From positions 92,851,845-92,915,844 of the forward strand of contig NC_087062.1 of NCBI RefSeq assembly GCF_963678635.1: a DNA stretch of 64,000 bases, in the 5' to 3' direction. Below the pieces are notes generated by a model. The model ran no database searches. It was not told the origin of the DNA and saw only the letters and a program-made list of their open reading frames with translations. Shown piece by piece: positions 47,067-59,159 of the stretch; position 1 is the stretch's first letter; the number at the start of each line of letters is the position of its first letter. The position numbers and the translations under genes are program-made. This DNA is from Symsagittifera roscoffensis. Taxonomy: Eukaryota > Xenacoelomorpha > Acoela > Convolutidae.

Positions 47067-47977
47067 TGTAACATTCGCCCGGAAGATACATACCGACGGA
47101 AAATAAAGCTAGGTTCTAAGACGACTGGCTAACATCTAAACAGGGCTCTACATGCTTTTCAGCGTCTCTACCAAGCGAGTTCTTTTGGTGGTCTTTCTAA
47201 CATCGGGTCGACAAAAACGTTACTGCTTTCGGCTTCGGTCAAATCACTCAAATTAACTAGATTACATGCAAAAATAGTGAGCTCATGGCTGGGTCTCAGT
47301 ATCTCCAGACCACGAGGTCTCTCCTAAAATCAGGGCTACTACTATTTATTGAATTATTATTGTTTTTGCTCAGTAGATAAAAATCATCATCTCCATCGAA
47401 GATGGATCAACCCTTTCCCCCAACTCCTAGCTTCTCATCCTAGCAAAAAGAATTCAGATGTTAATTAAATTCAATTCAGGACATAATAGGGAAGCTAAAA
47501 GTTTGTATAAAATGATATAAGTTCCAGTCGCGAGACCCCTCCGGATTCTTGAATCCGGGAAAATAAGACCCTTATCTTCCTTCCGTAAGGCTGTCTTCCA
47601 CCCTTCACCGTTGTTCGCAACGGCCTTGCAACTATTGTAGCGACAAAATACTTGCAACTCGGAACGGTCTCTGCTAAATCTGCAATTTGTTGTTGTTTTC
47701 CAACCACAATTTTCGTCGTTATCGCTATCGCAACTAAGGTTGTTGTGTTTATTTCAGTTTTTTCTCCAAAATGGCCGTTTTTGACGTTTCTTAGAATTGT
47801 TACGTCATTAATTCGATTTTTAAAATTTAGGAATTTCCGAATCCTTCAGCCTTCACGATTTGTCCAATCGTTCGAATAACGCTCTTATTCCTTCAAAACC
47901 GCCAATTCGGAAGGTTCGCTGCTAAAAACTCGAAATTGCTGCGTCTGCATTTTGGTCCATTCTGATGGAATGTCACA
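47067..47977 (-). repeat. Gypsy 3' LTR
   Basis: 911 bp with ends TGTAACATTC...GAATGTCACA. It pairs with the 5' LTR at 62,003-62,914 as the two ends of one provirus of about 15.8 kb. The flanking pentamers (CTCTT on the left, CTTCT on the right of the provirus) do not form a clean target-site duplication. Hairpin CCGGATTC-TT-GAATCCGG at 47,541-47,558. Confidence 0.88.
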
Positions 47978-48796
47978 TACTCCCCGGAAAGTCCGGTCAA
48001 TGTCCTCATTGAATCTCGCAATGTTCGTAAAATTGGTACAGTGTCATCGAACAGAATTTACAAAATGCACGAAATTACTTTTATCTGCGTCATATCGACT
48101 CACTGCAGAATATAAATGGCATCATACTATGGCATCATACAGAATATAAATGGCATCATAAATGGGGCGGTCCCCACGGTTGTCATGCCCCAAGATGTTT
48201 ATCAGGGCGGTCAGCAACATGACTACCTCTGGGTCCTCCAGAGCGAAGTCTCAATCCATTAGCCGACGATAGATCGCATCTATCATCGGTCCTACATATG
48301 CCTCTGCCAGGTCCATCAATTCATCCAAGTTGAAATTATCCATACTGTTCTTCAGATTCGATTTGATTTGATTCCAACGTTTTGACTCAAGTGAGCAATT
48401 AAATGATCAATCAGGATCTAGAAAAGAGGTCACGAATATCACACTTTTCAGTTTCACCTTAACTTCTCGTTAAAATTTACTTAAAAACAGTCAGATAAAA
48501 AGATTTTTATCCTAAAATTTATTAAAATTCAATCGGTCCCTAAAATTTTGGAACTCAACCTAAGCTTGGACAGTCCAAACTTTGGATCTATTCCTAAGAT
48601 CGTCATTCAGTTGTTCATGGTCACTAACCCCTTCTTACCCAAGATCTTAATAACATAACACATAACATAACATAACACACATATCACACATATCACACAT
48701 TACATACAACTTAGTCTTTAGCCTAGCACCCTCTCGCTTGTCACTCAGCCTATACTTAAGTAATATTTCTTATGTAATTATACTTGTATATTAGTA
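47978..48796. other. Gypsy 3' untranslated region (unit 2)
   Basis: Same content as 34,216-35,034: possible polypurine tract GGGGAGTA on the element strand beside the LTR, the doubled AATATAAATGGCATCAT block, and the ATAACA microsatellite (about 48,650-48,707). Confidence 0.55.
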
Positions 48797-48982
48797 TCAG
48801 AGAATATCACGTGTACAAGCGCGTAAAATTTCCCGAGGATGCAGTCGTCCTCTGTTTGGATCGTACACTGGAAGCGAGAGCTCCTTCACGTTCATTTCCA
48901 CGAGGAAGTCTCTCAACCTCGTCAAGGACAAGACTAGGTTCTCTGGGTCCACGTGCTGCTTTTCCGTCACCCTCGTCACCAA
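48797..48982 (-). CDS. Short frame downstream of integrase, unknown (unit 2)
   Basis: Counterpart of 35,035-35,220, still open after three amino-acid changes. Function unknown; chance retention is likely given the recent duplication. Confidence 0.25.
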   Translation of the reverse strand: MVTRVTEKQHVDPENLVLSLTRLRDFLVEMNVKELSLPVYDPNRGRLHPREILRACTRDIL

Positions 48983-49037
48983 GAAGCATAGGTATTTTGC
49001 CGGTATCTTTGCCGGTAAAGATTTTTATCCCGGCGTT

Positions 49038-49493
49038 CTATCGAGTCTGTATCGTAAGCGGAAGATCTGGTTCCAAATTTTTGGGAACATCCATCTGTTC
49101 GGGATCCTGCCAATCCTCTTCTTCGTAGGGTAAGGTTTCATCGTCCGCTTCGATCACCTCGTTTGGATCCAGGTCCAGAGGTGTATTAGTTCCTTCCTCC
49201 ACGACTTCATTTCCATCGTTCTTCTCCCTCGTGCCCTTCTCGTTGACCTCACAAGCAGGATCCATCATTAGATAATCCCCTTCTTCCATGTCTGCGGGTA
49301 TACACCAGTCTTCTGTCGATGGATTGTGTGGCTTAATGTTCTCGTGGTGGGCGGCACGGCCAGTACTCAGTCCATAAAAGCGTCCCTCCTGGTGCACTTC
49401 CGTAATCATGAAGGGTCCCCTCCACTTTTTTAGGAGCTTTTTCGTTACTTTCAGTGGTATAACGTTCTGAAATACCCATACGTAGTCTCCCAC
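49038..49493 (-). pseudogene. Gypsy integrase C-terminal region (unit 2)
   Basis: GPFMITEVH motif and acidic tail as in unit 1, with one substitution (Glu to Asp-type change near the end). Terminal piece of pol. Confidence 0.85.
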
Positions 49494-49762
49494 CGAGTAA
49501 GTTTTTGCACCAGCTGCTTTCTAGTCGAATTTTCGAATTTTTTCCTCTGCCTTGCCTGTGCTTGTTGAATATTTTGTCTACGCAAATCGCTCAACTCCTG
49601 TTGACGTCTGATCACATTCCTCACGTAGACCTGTGGAGACGTTTTTTTTCCCTCACACTCTGGGTAGAAAAAGGTTAAGGGTAAAGACTTCTCGTGTCCA
49701 GTTAGCATCATGTGTGTACTAACTCCATTAGTGGAATGTTGCGTGCTATTATAGGCTCCCAT
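49451..49762 (-). pseudogene. Gypsy integrase middle region (unit 2)
   Basis: GAYNSTQHSTNGV block and Gln-rich helix. The only change from unit 1 is SPHMM to STHMM. Frameshifted on both sides. Confidence 0.85.
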
Positions 49763-49828
49763 TACCTGCGGAAGTTATCTGTCCCAATCGGTCATGTACC
49801 TAGAACAATATACTCTCAGCATCGAAAC

Positions 49829-51220
49829 TTACGTCCTATTCTGCCTTTCCACTAAGCCATTTGTCTGTGGATGGTATGTCGTGGAGTGAGCCTGAGCAAC
49901 CTGTGAGCGTCTCATAAGCTCTTTCGTAAGCTCTCCTGCGAAAGCTGTTCCATTATCCGATTGAAACGTCATCAGACAACCATGTCTCGCTATCCACGTA
50001 TCTATCAGGTGGTCGCATGTCTCTTCCGCCGAGGCAGTTATGCAGGGCACGGCCTCTGCATACTTCGTGAAATGATCTATCATGACCAACACCTGATTAT
50101 AGCCACTGTCTGTCATGCATAACTTTTGGTGATCTATCTGCACCACCTCGTTGAATTCAGACGACTCTATCGATTGTAAAGGAAATCGCAATTTCCTTGG
50201 ATCTCTGACCTGTTGGCATGACAGACATGCTGTTACCCACTTCTCGCATGCCTTTTTCATTCCAGGCCACTCAAAGCGCTTCAGGATCCTCTGATACACT
50301 TTGTCGATCCCCTGATGGCCCATCTGATCATGCGACCTGAATAATAGTTCTGTCTGATAGAGTTGCGGCAACACTATCGCGTTATAGTTGTATAGGACTT
50401 TGTCTTCATCTCTTCTCTTGCAAGCCTCAATCCCGTCCTTGTTCAAGTATAACCTTCCCTCTTTCTGCATGAAGTACTGTCTCAGGATACGGTAACTGTC
50501 TTCCTCGAGGTCTCCTTTATCCGGAGAACCATTCTCGATCCACATTTTCAGGTTGCTCGTCATGCGATCATTTCTCTGCGCCCTTAGAAGATCCGAGAGT
50601 CTGTATCTCGCCTTCAAGTACGTCTTTATGACCCTCATCTGACTATTCAGCTCATTGGGCTGGTGTGTGTCTTCTTCCATCTTAACGCACCAAATCTTCG
50701 CCAACGGCTGTGTTTCTTGCTTGAACGGCTGAAGATCAGTCCTGAATACCTCTTTTTGTGGCAACAGACTTATCGAACGTTTCGATACCGCCATTGTCTC
50801 CAAATCATCCGCTGCGTTGTCAAAGACTCTCTCACTTGGTATGAGGTAGCGATCACTATCAGGGTCCTGGTACATCTCTCTATCCAGATCCCTTGCACGA
50901 GTTTCCACTAGTAGTGTGTGGATCGCTAGTTCGGACAGTTCTGATCCCGAGCTCGAGTTCCTGTCTGAGTAGGTGTCAATTCCTGATTTTCGGGAGTTGT
51001 CATCTGTTGGAGAGGTCGTGATGGAGTCTGCACCCTCCTCCAGATCATGTCCGTGCCTTCTTTGCATCCATCTGAACTCCCCGTACAAAACTTTGTTCCC
51101 CAGGTCCTGTTTTTCATCAGAAACTTCTTCATCTATCTCAGACTCCCCGGACAAACTCCCCTGTCCCGAGTGTTGTTCTTGTGCTCGCTGGCTCTTCTCA
51201 TTGTTCGTCTCCCTGGACAA
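49829..51220 (-). pseudogene. Gypsy integrase: HHCC and DDE core (unit 2)
   Basis: All zinc ligands and the D, D35E residues are intact, as in unit 1. The two 463-residue products differ at two positions only (Asn/Asp in the acidic linker, Ile/Met further on). It opens at TTG behind an in-frame TAA, so it cannot be a free protein start; it is the downstream part of a broken pol. Confidence 0.93.
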
Positions 51221-52018
51221 TTAATCTTGCACCAGGTTTCGTTCTACCTTTACCCCTTCTTTATCCTGGTCTACAAAGGTAACAGTTTTCCTTCGCGTAT
51301 TGCTCCCCTGTTCTTTCTGTCCGTACGAAGTACTGGTTAAAACCTCATGTGGTATTGAGGATACTAGTTGCTGAACTATTTTCCTAAAATCCCTCTCGTT
51401 CTCTTCGTGTTGACTTCTGGACGGCATGATCTTCACCTTCTCCCTAACTGTTAGTGATGCCACTGCTGCCGTCCACTCGGGGTCATCTCTGGTCACTTCT
51501 TTTTCTAACAATCCATCCAGCATCCGTATCACTTGCGGTGCGAGCTGCATCGTTTTATCCAATAATGAGAGGCTGTTTATGTTCATGCGAGAGAGTTCTT
51601 GCTGGACCAGGTTTGAGCGCAGCAACAGATCCAAGGGGACCGGGTCCTCCTTGGATAGGATTTTTATCTCGGCTGCTTTCTCTACAGGTAACTCAGGGTG
51701 TCCTGGAATTGGATGTCCAGACTTGTCCAGCCATCTCGTGAAGGGAAGCGCTTCATAAGTTTCTTTGTCCAGAAACGAAAATCCTTCCTTTATTTCTGCC
51801 TGATTGGCTTGCTTCTGCTCCAATCTTTCAATGAATTCAGTTTTCTTGCTGAGGCTGTCAGCATTCTGGTGTTTATCACGCATCCTGTGTTCGATTATCA
51901 TATGGTAGCCATCCAATCTTCTTATCCATCTACCAATATAACTCTGATCCATCGAGTAGGTCTTCAACCAGGATAACGCTGTGTTGTCTACGCATAACTT
52001 AAATGGAGCGCTCCCCAA
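51221..52018 (-). pseudogene. Gypsy RNase H second half plus linker (unit 2)
   Basis: As 37,459-38,256, but the RNase H start reads CVDNTALSWL with two arginines lost, and KHQNADSLSKK keeps the residue (His) that unit 1 has changed to Pro. The units have each gained private mutations. Confidence 0.87.
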
Positions 52019-52033
52019 GTATGCGCGGTTTTT

Positions 52034-52790
52034 TTAAACAAATGTGACTACTGCAAACATTTCTGCTTTTGGTGCTCCATATTTCATCTCAGTGTCACTC
52101 AAGACCTTGCTGCCGTATGCAATGGGACGGAGAACCGTTCTTCCATTCCATTCTTGCTCCTGATACAATATTCCTGAGATGGCTACTACCGATGCGTCTG
52201 TGTCAAGAACATAAATGCACTTTTCAGTAGGCATGCCTAGCACTGGCGCTTCGCACAGTTCCCGCTTTATGTTCTCGAATGCAACTTGTGCTTCATCGTT
52301 GCATTCGAACTTTTTCCCTTTGTTACGCATCAGCTTCTGCATTGGATAAACCTTGTCCGCATACCCTTTTATGAACTCCCGGTAGTAGTTGACAAACCCT
52401 AGGAAGCTCAGGAGCTGTGTGTCCGTTCTGGGAGCCTCCCATGTCAACACTGCATCTACTGCTTCCGGGTCCGGCCTCACCCCATGCCTGTTCACCATTC
52501 TTCCCAGGTACTTGATTGAATCCCTTAGGATTTCACATTTCGATGGTTTGCACTTGAAGCCTGCTCTTTCCACATCGTTGACCTCACAAGCAGGATCCAT
52601 CATTAGATAATCCCCTTCTTCCATGTCTGCGGGTATACACCAGTCTTCTTTCGATGGATTGTGTGGCATAATGTTCTCGTGGTGGGCGGCTCGGCCAGTA
52701 CTCAGTCCATAAAAGCGTCCCTCCTGGTGCACTTCCGTAATCATGAAGGGTCCCCTCCACTTTTTAGGAGCTTTTTCGTTACTTTCGGTG
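52034..52790 (-). pseudogene. Chimeric integrase C-terminus/RT/RNase H piece (unit 2)
   Basis: Same in-frame fusion DPACEVND/VERAGFKCKPS as unit 1, proving the internal pol duplication is older than the 13.7-kb duplication. RNase H Asp and Glu residues are present. It ends at the same TAA in place of GAA. Confidence 0.88.
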
Positions 52791-53098
52791 GTATAACGCT
52801 AGGAAATACCCATACGTAGTCTCCCACCGAGTAAGTTTTTGCACCAGCTGCTTTCTAGTCGAATTTTCGAATTTTTTCCTCTGCCTTGCCTGTGCTTGTT
52901 GAATATTTTGTCTACGCAAATCGCTCAACTCCTGTTGACGTCTGATCACATTCCTCGCGTAGACCTGTGGAGACGTTTTCTTTCCCTCACACTCTGGGTA
53001 GAAAAAGGTTAAGGGTAAAGACTTCTCGTGTCCAGTTAGCATCATGTGTGGACTAACTCCATTAGTGGAATGTTGCGTGCTATTATAGGCTCCAATAA
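52779..53098 (-). pseudogene. Extra integrase C-terminal fragment (unit 2)
   Basis: Longer open stretch than in unit 1 because the CGAATTTT doublet is retained; unit 1 lost several bases there. Joined to the RNase H linker at GGCTCCAATAATGAGAGG. Confidence 0.85.
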
Positions 53099-54169
53099 TG
53101 AGAGGCTGTTTATGTTCATGCGAGAGAGTTCTTGCTGGACCAGGTTTGAGCGCAGCAGCAGATCCAAGGGGACCGGGTCCTCCTTGGATAGGATTTTTAT
53201 CTCGGCTGCTTTCTCTACAGGTAACTCAGGGTGTCCTGGAATTGGATGTTCAGACTTGTCCAACCATCTCGTTAAGGGAAGCGCTTCATAAGTTTCTTTG
53301 CCCAGAAACGAAAATCCTTCCTTTATTTCTGCCTGATTGGCTTGCTTCTGCTCCAATCTTTCAATGAATTCAGTTTTCATGCTGAGGCTGTCAGTATTCT
53401 GGTGTTTATCACGCATCCTGTGTTCGATTATCATATGGTAGCCATCCAATCTTCTTATCCATCTACCAATATAACTCTGATCCATTGAGTAGGTCTTCAA
53501 CCAGGATAACGCTCTGTTGTCTACGCGTAACTTAAAGGGAGCGCTCCCCAAGTATGCGCGGTCTTTTTCAACAAATGTGACTACTGCAAACATTTCTGCT
53601 TTTGGTGCTCCATATTTCATCTCAGTGTCACTCAAGACCTTGCTGCCGTATGCAATAGGACGGAGAGCCGTTCTTCCATTCCATTCTTGCTCCTGATACA
53701 ATATTCCTGAGATGGCTACTACCGATGCGTCTGTGTCAAGAACATACATGCACTTTTCAGTAGGCATGCCTAGCACTGGCGCTTCGCACAGTTCCCGCTT
53801 TATGTTCTCGAATGCAACTTGTGCTTCATCGTTACATTCGAACTTTTTCCTTTTGTTACGCATCAGCTTCTGCATCGGATACACCTTGTCCGCATACCCT
53901 TTTATGAACTCCCGGTAGTAGTTGATAAACCCTAGGAAGCTCAGGAGCTGTGTGTCCGTTCTGGGAGCCTTCCATGTCAACACTGCTTCTACTGCTTCCG
54001 GGTCCGGCCTCACCCCATGCCTGTCCACCATTCTTCCCAGGTACTTGATTGAATCCCTAGGGATTTCACATTTCGATGGTTTGCACTTCAAGACTGCTCT
54101 TTTCATGCATCCAAAGACTTCATCGAGCCGATCAATATGGTCTTCCAGGGTTGGTGTCGCTATGACCAC
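53042..54169 (-). pseudogene. Gypsy RT thumb and RNase H, upstream duplicate (unit 2)
   Basis: Same span and domain order as 39,272-40,399. It differs in only a few residues, one being Gly to Val in KRAGLKC. RNase H acidic residues intact. The tail is out-of-frame integrase. Confidence 0.9.
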
Positions 54170-54539
54170 GTCCGTCCACGTAACACATCACAAGGTTCCC
54201 GTACTTCTTTGTCAACCTGGTCAAAGCCCGAGATATCAGTTTTTGAAAAGTGGCCGTTGCGTTGCACAAGCCGAAGGGCATCCTCTTCCACTGGTACAAC
54301 CCTAATTCGCACGCGAATCCGGTTTCCTCTCTATCCTTCTTCCGCAGAGGGACCTGCCAGAAAGCAGAACCTAAGTCCAATGTGGTGAAGAACTTGGCAT
54401 CACCAAGTTTAGAGAGGCTCTCGTCTATTCGCGGTATCGGGTACGCATCTTTTATCGTTCCCGCGTTCAAGTAACGAAAGTCGCAACAAAACCTAAGCTG
54501 CCCCCTTTCTTTTTCGCCATTACTACACCGCAAACCCAT
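54132..54539 (-). pseudogene. Gypsy reverse transcriptase fingers and palm (unit 2)
   Basis: Same motifs as unit 1 and the same extra G breaking YVDD (about 54,172). NATATFQ is seen where unit 1 has NASATFQ. Confidence 0.92.
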
Positions 54540-54907
54540 GGCAATTTAGGGGGTTCTATCATGTCGTATTCGAGCAACATTTCTATTTCCGCTCGGCACG
54601 CTTCCGACTTGTGTGGCGTCATTCGTCTTGCGCCTTCCCTATGGGGAACGGCGCCCTCTTCAAGTTCGATTTCGTGTTCGACGAAATTACAGCAACCGAT
54701 ATCCGCCTTATGTCTTGAAAATACATCCGCGTTCCGATTTAAAACGTCCCGCAATTTTTCGAAATCTCCCTCACCTATTTTCCCTTTTAAATGTTCTATC
54801 TCTGGCAAAACCGGTTTGTCAGATTCTAGTTCATATGACGAGGGGCGTTCCGGAAAATTCGAGCAGCTCGATAAGCCGTCGTCCGTTTCGGATTTCATTG
54901 AAAACAA
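54467..54907 (-). pseudogene. Gypsy RT N-terminus (unit 2)
   Basis: Contains the HEIELEEGAVPHREGARRM and MIEPPKLPW blocks. It is separated from the upstream spacer by a T-run that is longer here than in unit 1 (about 54,920-54,926), a lesion private to this unit. Confidence 0.87.
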
Positions 54908-54924
54908 TTTATGAATAGATTTTT

Positions 54925-55239
54925 TTATTCATTAATCCTATTTACAATTTTATCTTTATTGGCATGATAAGGACAGTCTTTCACACTATGTTTGTTCGAG
55001 TTTTGTGTCTCCTCATAGTCGGTCCTCATCGGCAAAGCGTAACCAAGCTTCTTTCCACGCTGGATTGAAACCGTGGTGTCCAGTGTGTTCAATAACACAC
55101 TGACACACAGTCCGCTTCGCGTTACCGAGAAGCTCCGGCCTAAAATCACCGAACTCTGACTATTTGGATTCGGTACTAAACAAACCTGTTTACTATCGCT
55201 TAACGAATTTAAATTTCTCAATCTAAAAATCGCCACCAC
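54925..55239 (-). pseudogene. Gypsy protease-RT spacer (unit 2)
   Basis: SVILGRSFSVTRSGLCVSVL and downstream residues, identical to the first half of 40,697-41,467. Cut off at NRINE by the T-run frameshift. Confidence 0.8.
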
Positions 55240-55267
55240 ATCTTGTCCTGGCTGTAGTTTTACCTTT

Positions 55268-55945
55268 CTATCTAAAAAAAATTGTTACCTTGTTTTCGTC
55301 TGTTATTATCCTATTAATTGGTTTCTTAACATACTTCCGGTCCGGGTTTCTAATCCGTATTAGACCGTTGTTCAAGTCAATCATCACGTCAGAATTCCTG
55401 ACGAAATCTCTGCCCAAGATGAATTGGTCGGCGTCGTCCATATTCTCTACCACCAGGAAGCTCATCCAAAGATCCCGTCCTCGCATGTGGAGAACCAATA
55501 TTGGTGTTCTTCCGGCTACGTAAATCGCTCCTCGATTGGCGGCGGCTAGTCGGAGATTCGTTGGAATTAGATCTTTCCTTGTGAAGCCCATTCTTTCCCA
55601 AGTTTTTATCGGCATCATACTCACTACGGTTCCTGTGTCCAGAAGCCCTGTGACTCCGATTTTCTTTCCGTTGGTGTCGAGCAGATGTGCGGTCACATCT
55701 GCTTCGTACCCAATATGTACTGCATCTTGTTCCATCATGGCGTCATGGCCTATCCTGCGGACTTTGAGTTCCTCCTCACCCAAATAGATCTGCCCTATTT
55801 GGTCACTGTCTGTTGTTACATAAGTCCTAGTGTAGATACTGATTCCATCCACGTTCAGCATCACTTGATACGGCCCATAGACTTTCAGGTAGCGTCCATG
55901 AAGTTTCTTTATGCGAGGGCCACCCGTTGTTAGCAGTGCTCGCAC
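55268..55945 (-). pseudogene. Gypsy aspartic protease (unit 2)
   Basis: Active site reads DTGT (55,628-55,639) rather than the DTGA of unit 1; both variants occur in retropepsins. FILGRDFV is conserved. The same in-frame TAG lies just upstream. Confidence 0.9.
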
Positions 55946-55951
55946 AGCTCT

Positions 55952-56374
55952 CTACTCAGTGCGTGGTTCCACCTGCCTCAGATAATCTGCATATGTGTCC
56001 AAATGCATCAAAGTGAACTCGGATGGTCCACTCAGATTTCTGAGTACCTGGTGTCCAGCCGCTGAGATTATCGACTGTATCTTGCTTCCTTGTGGCACCA
56101 TGCCGAAACTCTGACCGGAGATCACAAAAAGTTTCATGCTCAAACTGCTTGGTGCTTTAGTCCCCTCGACCTCCGTTGCTTCGAAGGTATTCAGTTGCTC
56201 CTGCAGTTTCTCATTCTCCAGTTCGAGTTTCACTTTTTGTTCGATCACTTTCGTCACCAGTTCCTGCTGCACTCTATTTAGAGCATCCCTCGCGGCTGCC
56301 TTATAATCAATCTTGAAGTCATCGGCCGCAGTCACTGGTTCCGGTTCACATGTCTCTTCAGTTACTGCTTGCAT
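55952..56374 (-). pseudogene. Gypsy gag/pro spacer with coiled coil (unit 2)
   Basis: Identical in translation to 42,180-42,602, with the KLELENEKLQEQL heptads and the terminal TAG. Confidence 0.65.
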
Positions 56375-56451
56375 TTTCTTCGTCGCCAGCTCTTGCGGTT
56401 TATCTTATATGCGCGCCTCCGCTTCATTCAACAGGCGAGCCTTGCTGGCTT

Positions 56452-56733
56452 TCACGCCTGATAAAGCTTCCTCATGCCTTGGATGCTTGATGTCTGCCAC
56501 TGCATCCCAGAATTGCGGAAATCTGATTTAAAATGACCTTCCAAATTGCAAAAGAAACACCTCGGGCCAAATTTTGCAATTACTGCTCTCATGAAATCCT
56601 CATGATCAACTTCTGACGCAACTTCGTCCTCGAGGCTAAAGCCTATTGCTTTCATGCCTTGTTTGTAAGTTGGGCATGCTGACATAAGATGGTCCGCTGA
56701 ACTGCAATTGGCACAAGAGCGTCTCTTGTCCAT
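56452..56733 (-). pseudogene. Gypsy gag nucleocapsid zinc knuckles (unit 2)
   Basis: One complete CCHC knuckle and one lacking its last Cys, as in unit 1, so the loss predates the duplication. Confidence 0.85.
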
Positions 56734-56868
56734 ATCATCCCTCGGTTTGTACTAGTTGTTCTCTTGGTTTTCTGGTCCTTTGTTAAAATTGCCATAATTG
56801 TTCTTATAATATCCAGATCTCGAAGGAGGTTTCAACAAAAAATATTATTTTGACTAGAGCCTCAACTC

Positions 56869-57096
56869 CTATGGTGTTGGCGCATTGGTTGATAGTGGTG
56901 TGTAATGCGTCGCTAGCATTGTTCGAAGTTCATCATTCTTCACACCATCGGTGAATTTAGAGGCTACTGCCAGGTTCATCCTTCTGTTTGACTCATCCGG
57001 TTGGCTGCATCTTCTAAGCATCTCCAACTCGTCTAGAAAATTGTCTATCGTCTCATCTTCTCGTTGTCTCCGTTTCTCGAAGCGCATCTGATCCAA
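56869..57096 (-). pseudogene. Gypsy gag capsid, C-terminal part (unit 2)
   Basis: Capsid helices FLDELEMLRRC and RMNLAVASKFTDGV. It overlaps the next piece in another frame, showing a frameshift near 57,075. Confidence 0.87.
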
Positions 57097-57526
57097 AACG
57101 GTTTAACAAGATTTCGAAGATTTTCTCGGCTGTGTCACAATGATATTGCTTTTTGGCCATGACACAGTTCAGGACTGTCCCTTCCAAGTTACTGGTGAGC
57201 GCACTGCATTCTTGTCTTTCCGACAAGTCCTCTTCCTCGAAATGCAGTTTCATTACCTCTATCCAGGTATCAATACAGCCATCAGATTCGTGTTTGTAGC
57301 ATCTTGGTTTCTTAAAGACTCTTCTGGACTTCTCACTGCGTTCATTGGTTCTGGATAACCTCGTAAGGAATGTCTCTAAAGACCTGTTTAGGGGTTCAAA
57401 GGCTGTGGCCATTGCCGTAGCATCTCTCGAGTGCCCCGCCTGAGTGTCATCACACCTTGTTAAGCGCTCTGTATTCGGTGCATCCCTGCAATCCGAATCG
57501 CCGTGAGTGTTTCCCCCTTGGCCCAC
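57053..57526 (-). pseudogene. Gypsy gag capsid, N-terminal part
   Basis: DTWIEVMKLHFEEEDLSERQ then TAEKIFEILLNRFGS is the standard Retrotrans_gag core (W...m...f......q......l...A..W). Present only once in the window because the tandem duplication broke at 57,174/43,402. Preceded by a frameshift. Confidence 0.9.
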
Positions 57527-57927
57527 ATGACTCCTCCCTGGGCTCGCATGTCTCCTGTTACCGGAATCACCTCTCCCAGTCGCATGTGTGCCTTGCGTTG
57601 GTCGTTCGTTAGAGTTCTGTCTGTTCCCGTTGAACTTGCTCTACTGTTTGGGCCCCATGTTCTATTCTCCCTTGTGGCATAGCTTGATGAGCTGCCCCTA
57701 CCTCTAAGGGATCCATATGTCCTCCTCCTTTGATGGTCATTGAAGTTCACCTTCGGCTCCCTGTTGGAACCTCCCGAGTTCGGTTCCGCTTCTTTTGGTC
57801 CACTCTTGCTGCCTAGTAGCCCGTTCAACCTATCCATGATAGCCTGAGTTCGCCTCTCCATCATCGTATCTATCTTTGTGTCAAGAGTCCCAAGAGACTG
57901 CTCTTGCTGAATTCTTAACTTCTCCAT
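57460..57927 (-). pseudogene. Gypsy gag N-terminal region, basic/Gly-rich part
   Basis: Arg-, Gly- and Ser-rich (RRRTYGSLRGRGSSSSY) with a preceding helix (KIDTMMERRTQAIMDRLNGL). No named domain. Low complexity and basic charge would suit RNA contact. Overlaps both neighbours in shifted frames. Confidence 0.7.
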
Positions 57928-58676
57928 GTCGCCCTTAAGCGTAACTCTCTCTGTTCCGCTTCTCTTGTCATTCGCGACAAGTTCTTCGCTATGTGCTGGT
58001 CCGTTCTTTCCTTCAAGAGTTTTTCGCTCCTACCAACTTCTTGTCTATTGCGGTTTATTTCTTCCCGCAGACTTTCTCTTTCAATGTGAACTGCTCTTTC
58101 TAGTTCACTCATTCTTATGGACATCTGTTCGATTCGTTCTCCTATAGTGCCCACTATGTTGTTCAAGGCTTCTTCTAATGCTGCACCGTTATCCACGAGT
58201 GGCGTCACTAGTGGCGGTGTCACCCTGTCGGTCCCAGGTAGCTTCGTGCTGGTCGAGATTCGGGCTTTGACTCTCTGCCTCGACGTCTTTTCATTATCCA
58301 CTTCAGGATCCGCCAATGCGTCGCCTAGCCCTTTGTTTCTACTCTCCCCAGTTCGCGTCTCTGAACTTGTCATAATCGCAAAGCCCCTCGACTGGCCTGG
58401 TGTGTTTGCGTCTTTGCTTATCGTTCTCACTACACCAAATTCGTCCATGGTTCCAGTCTCTCTTTCGACGTATGCCTCATTCTCCTGGGTCGAACTAATG
58501 AGGCTGACTTGAGATCCAAAGTCCACTTGCTCGTCTTCGTCCTCTTCTTCCTCCTGGGATTCACCTTCATTTCCTGTGCCCACTCTCATGGTGAATGGAA
58601 AGATGTTTCCGAAGGTGTTCTTCATTCTTTCTGAGAACGATGAGGACGTTGTTTGTTTCTCAGTCCCGCCTGCCAT
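57915..58676 (-). pseudogene. Gypsy gag N-terminal region with coiled coil
   Basis: Starts with an acidic run (ESQEEEEDEDEQVDF). It later has a long helical stretch (ERIEQMSIRMSELERAVHIE and onward, Glu/Arg-rich heptads), a probable coiled coil for Gag assembly. No catalytic motif. The helical part continues in the next frame downstream. Confidence 0.75.
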
Positions 58677-59098
58677 GATGGTGTTGCTGTTGGAGATCTT
58701 CTAGTTGCCACTATTTCAGTTGAGATGTCGGACAGTTCCGACATCTCTTCTCGGTCCAATGTCCCGATGGAAGTGGCAAAATCATGGCCTTGTTCTACCG
58801 GAGTATATTCACTCGCCAGCCTTCTGTCTCTACCCTCCGGTCCATGTGCATCCTGGTTCTCATTCATGGCCCGGCCCGTATGGACCTCCACTTCTAACAT
58901 AGCTTTTCGCTCTCCTGAGGACTTCTGACTTCTAGTTTCAACCATTCTGCCTGAAACCGTCTCCCCTTTGTCGGTCCGGGCTCGTGTGATCCGATCCACA
59001 AAAGGGTCGGTCATTGTCTTTCTTTGCTTTTTAGGTATGAATTTCCTAGAGCTATTACCTCGTTTAGGTATCCTTGACTTGTCTAGACTCATTCTCAA
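58622..59098 (-). pseudogene. Gypsy gag N-terminus
   Basis: Very basic first 30 residues (KSRIPKRGNSSRKFIPKKQRK), then a hydrophilic, Glu/Arg-rich region. Probable start of the Gag polyprotein: upstream is the non-coding leader. The start codon is uncertain, and a frameshift within about 58,620-58,680 separates it from the next piece. Confidence 0.72.
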
Positions 59099-59159
59099 TT
59101 TGTCACTTCTTAATGCCTATACACTCAATTCAATTGCTAGTGGCCGTATAGTTTGATTA

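Larger units (their letters stand above)
43403..57174. repeat. 13.7-kb tandem duplication, unit 2
   Basis: Second copy of 29,741-43,402. Its right edge is CAGTTCAGGA at 57,174, where it runs on without a break into the rest of gag. This unit therefore keeps the original junction with the full element, and unit 1 is the derived side. It is about 110 bp longer than unit 1, mostly from one indel at 44,845-44,962. Confidence 0.93.
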
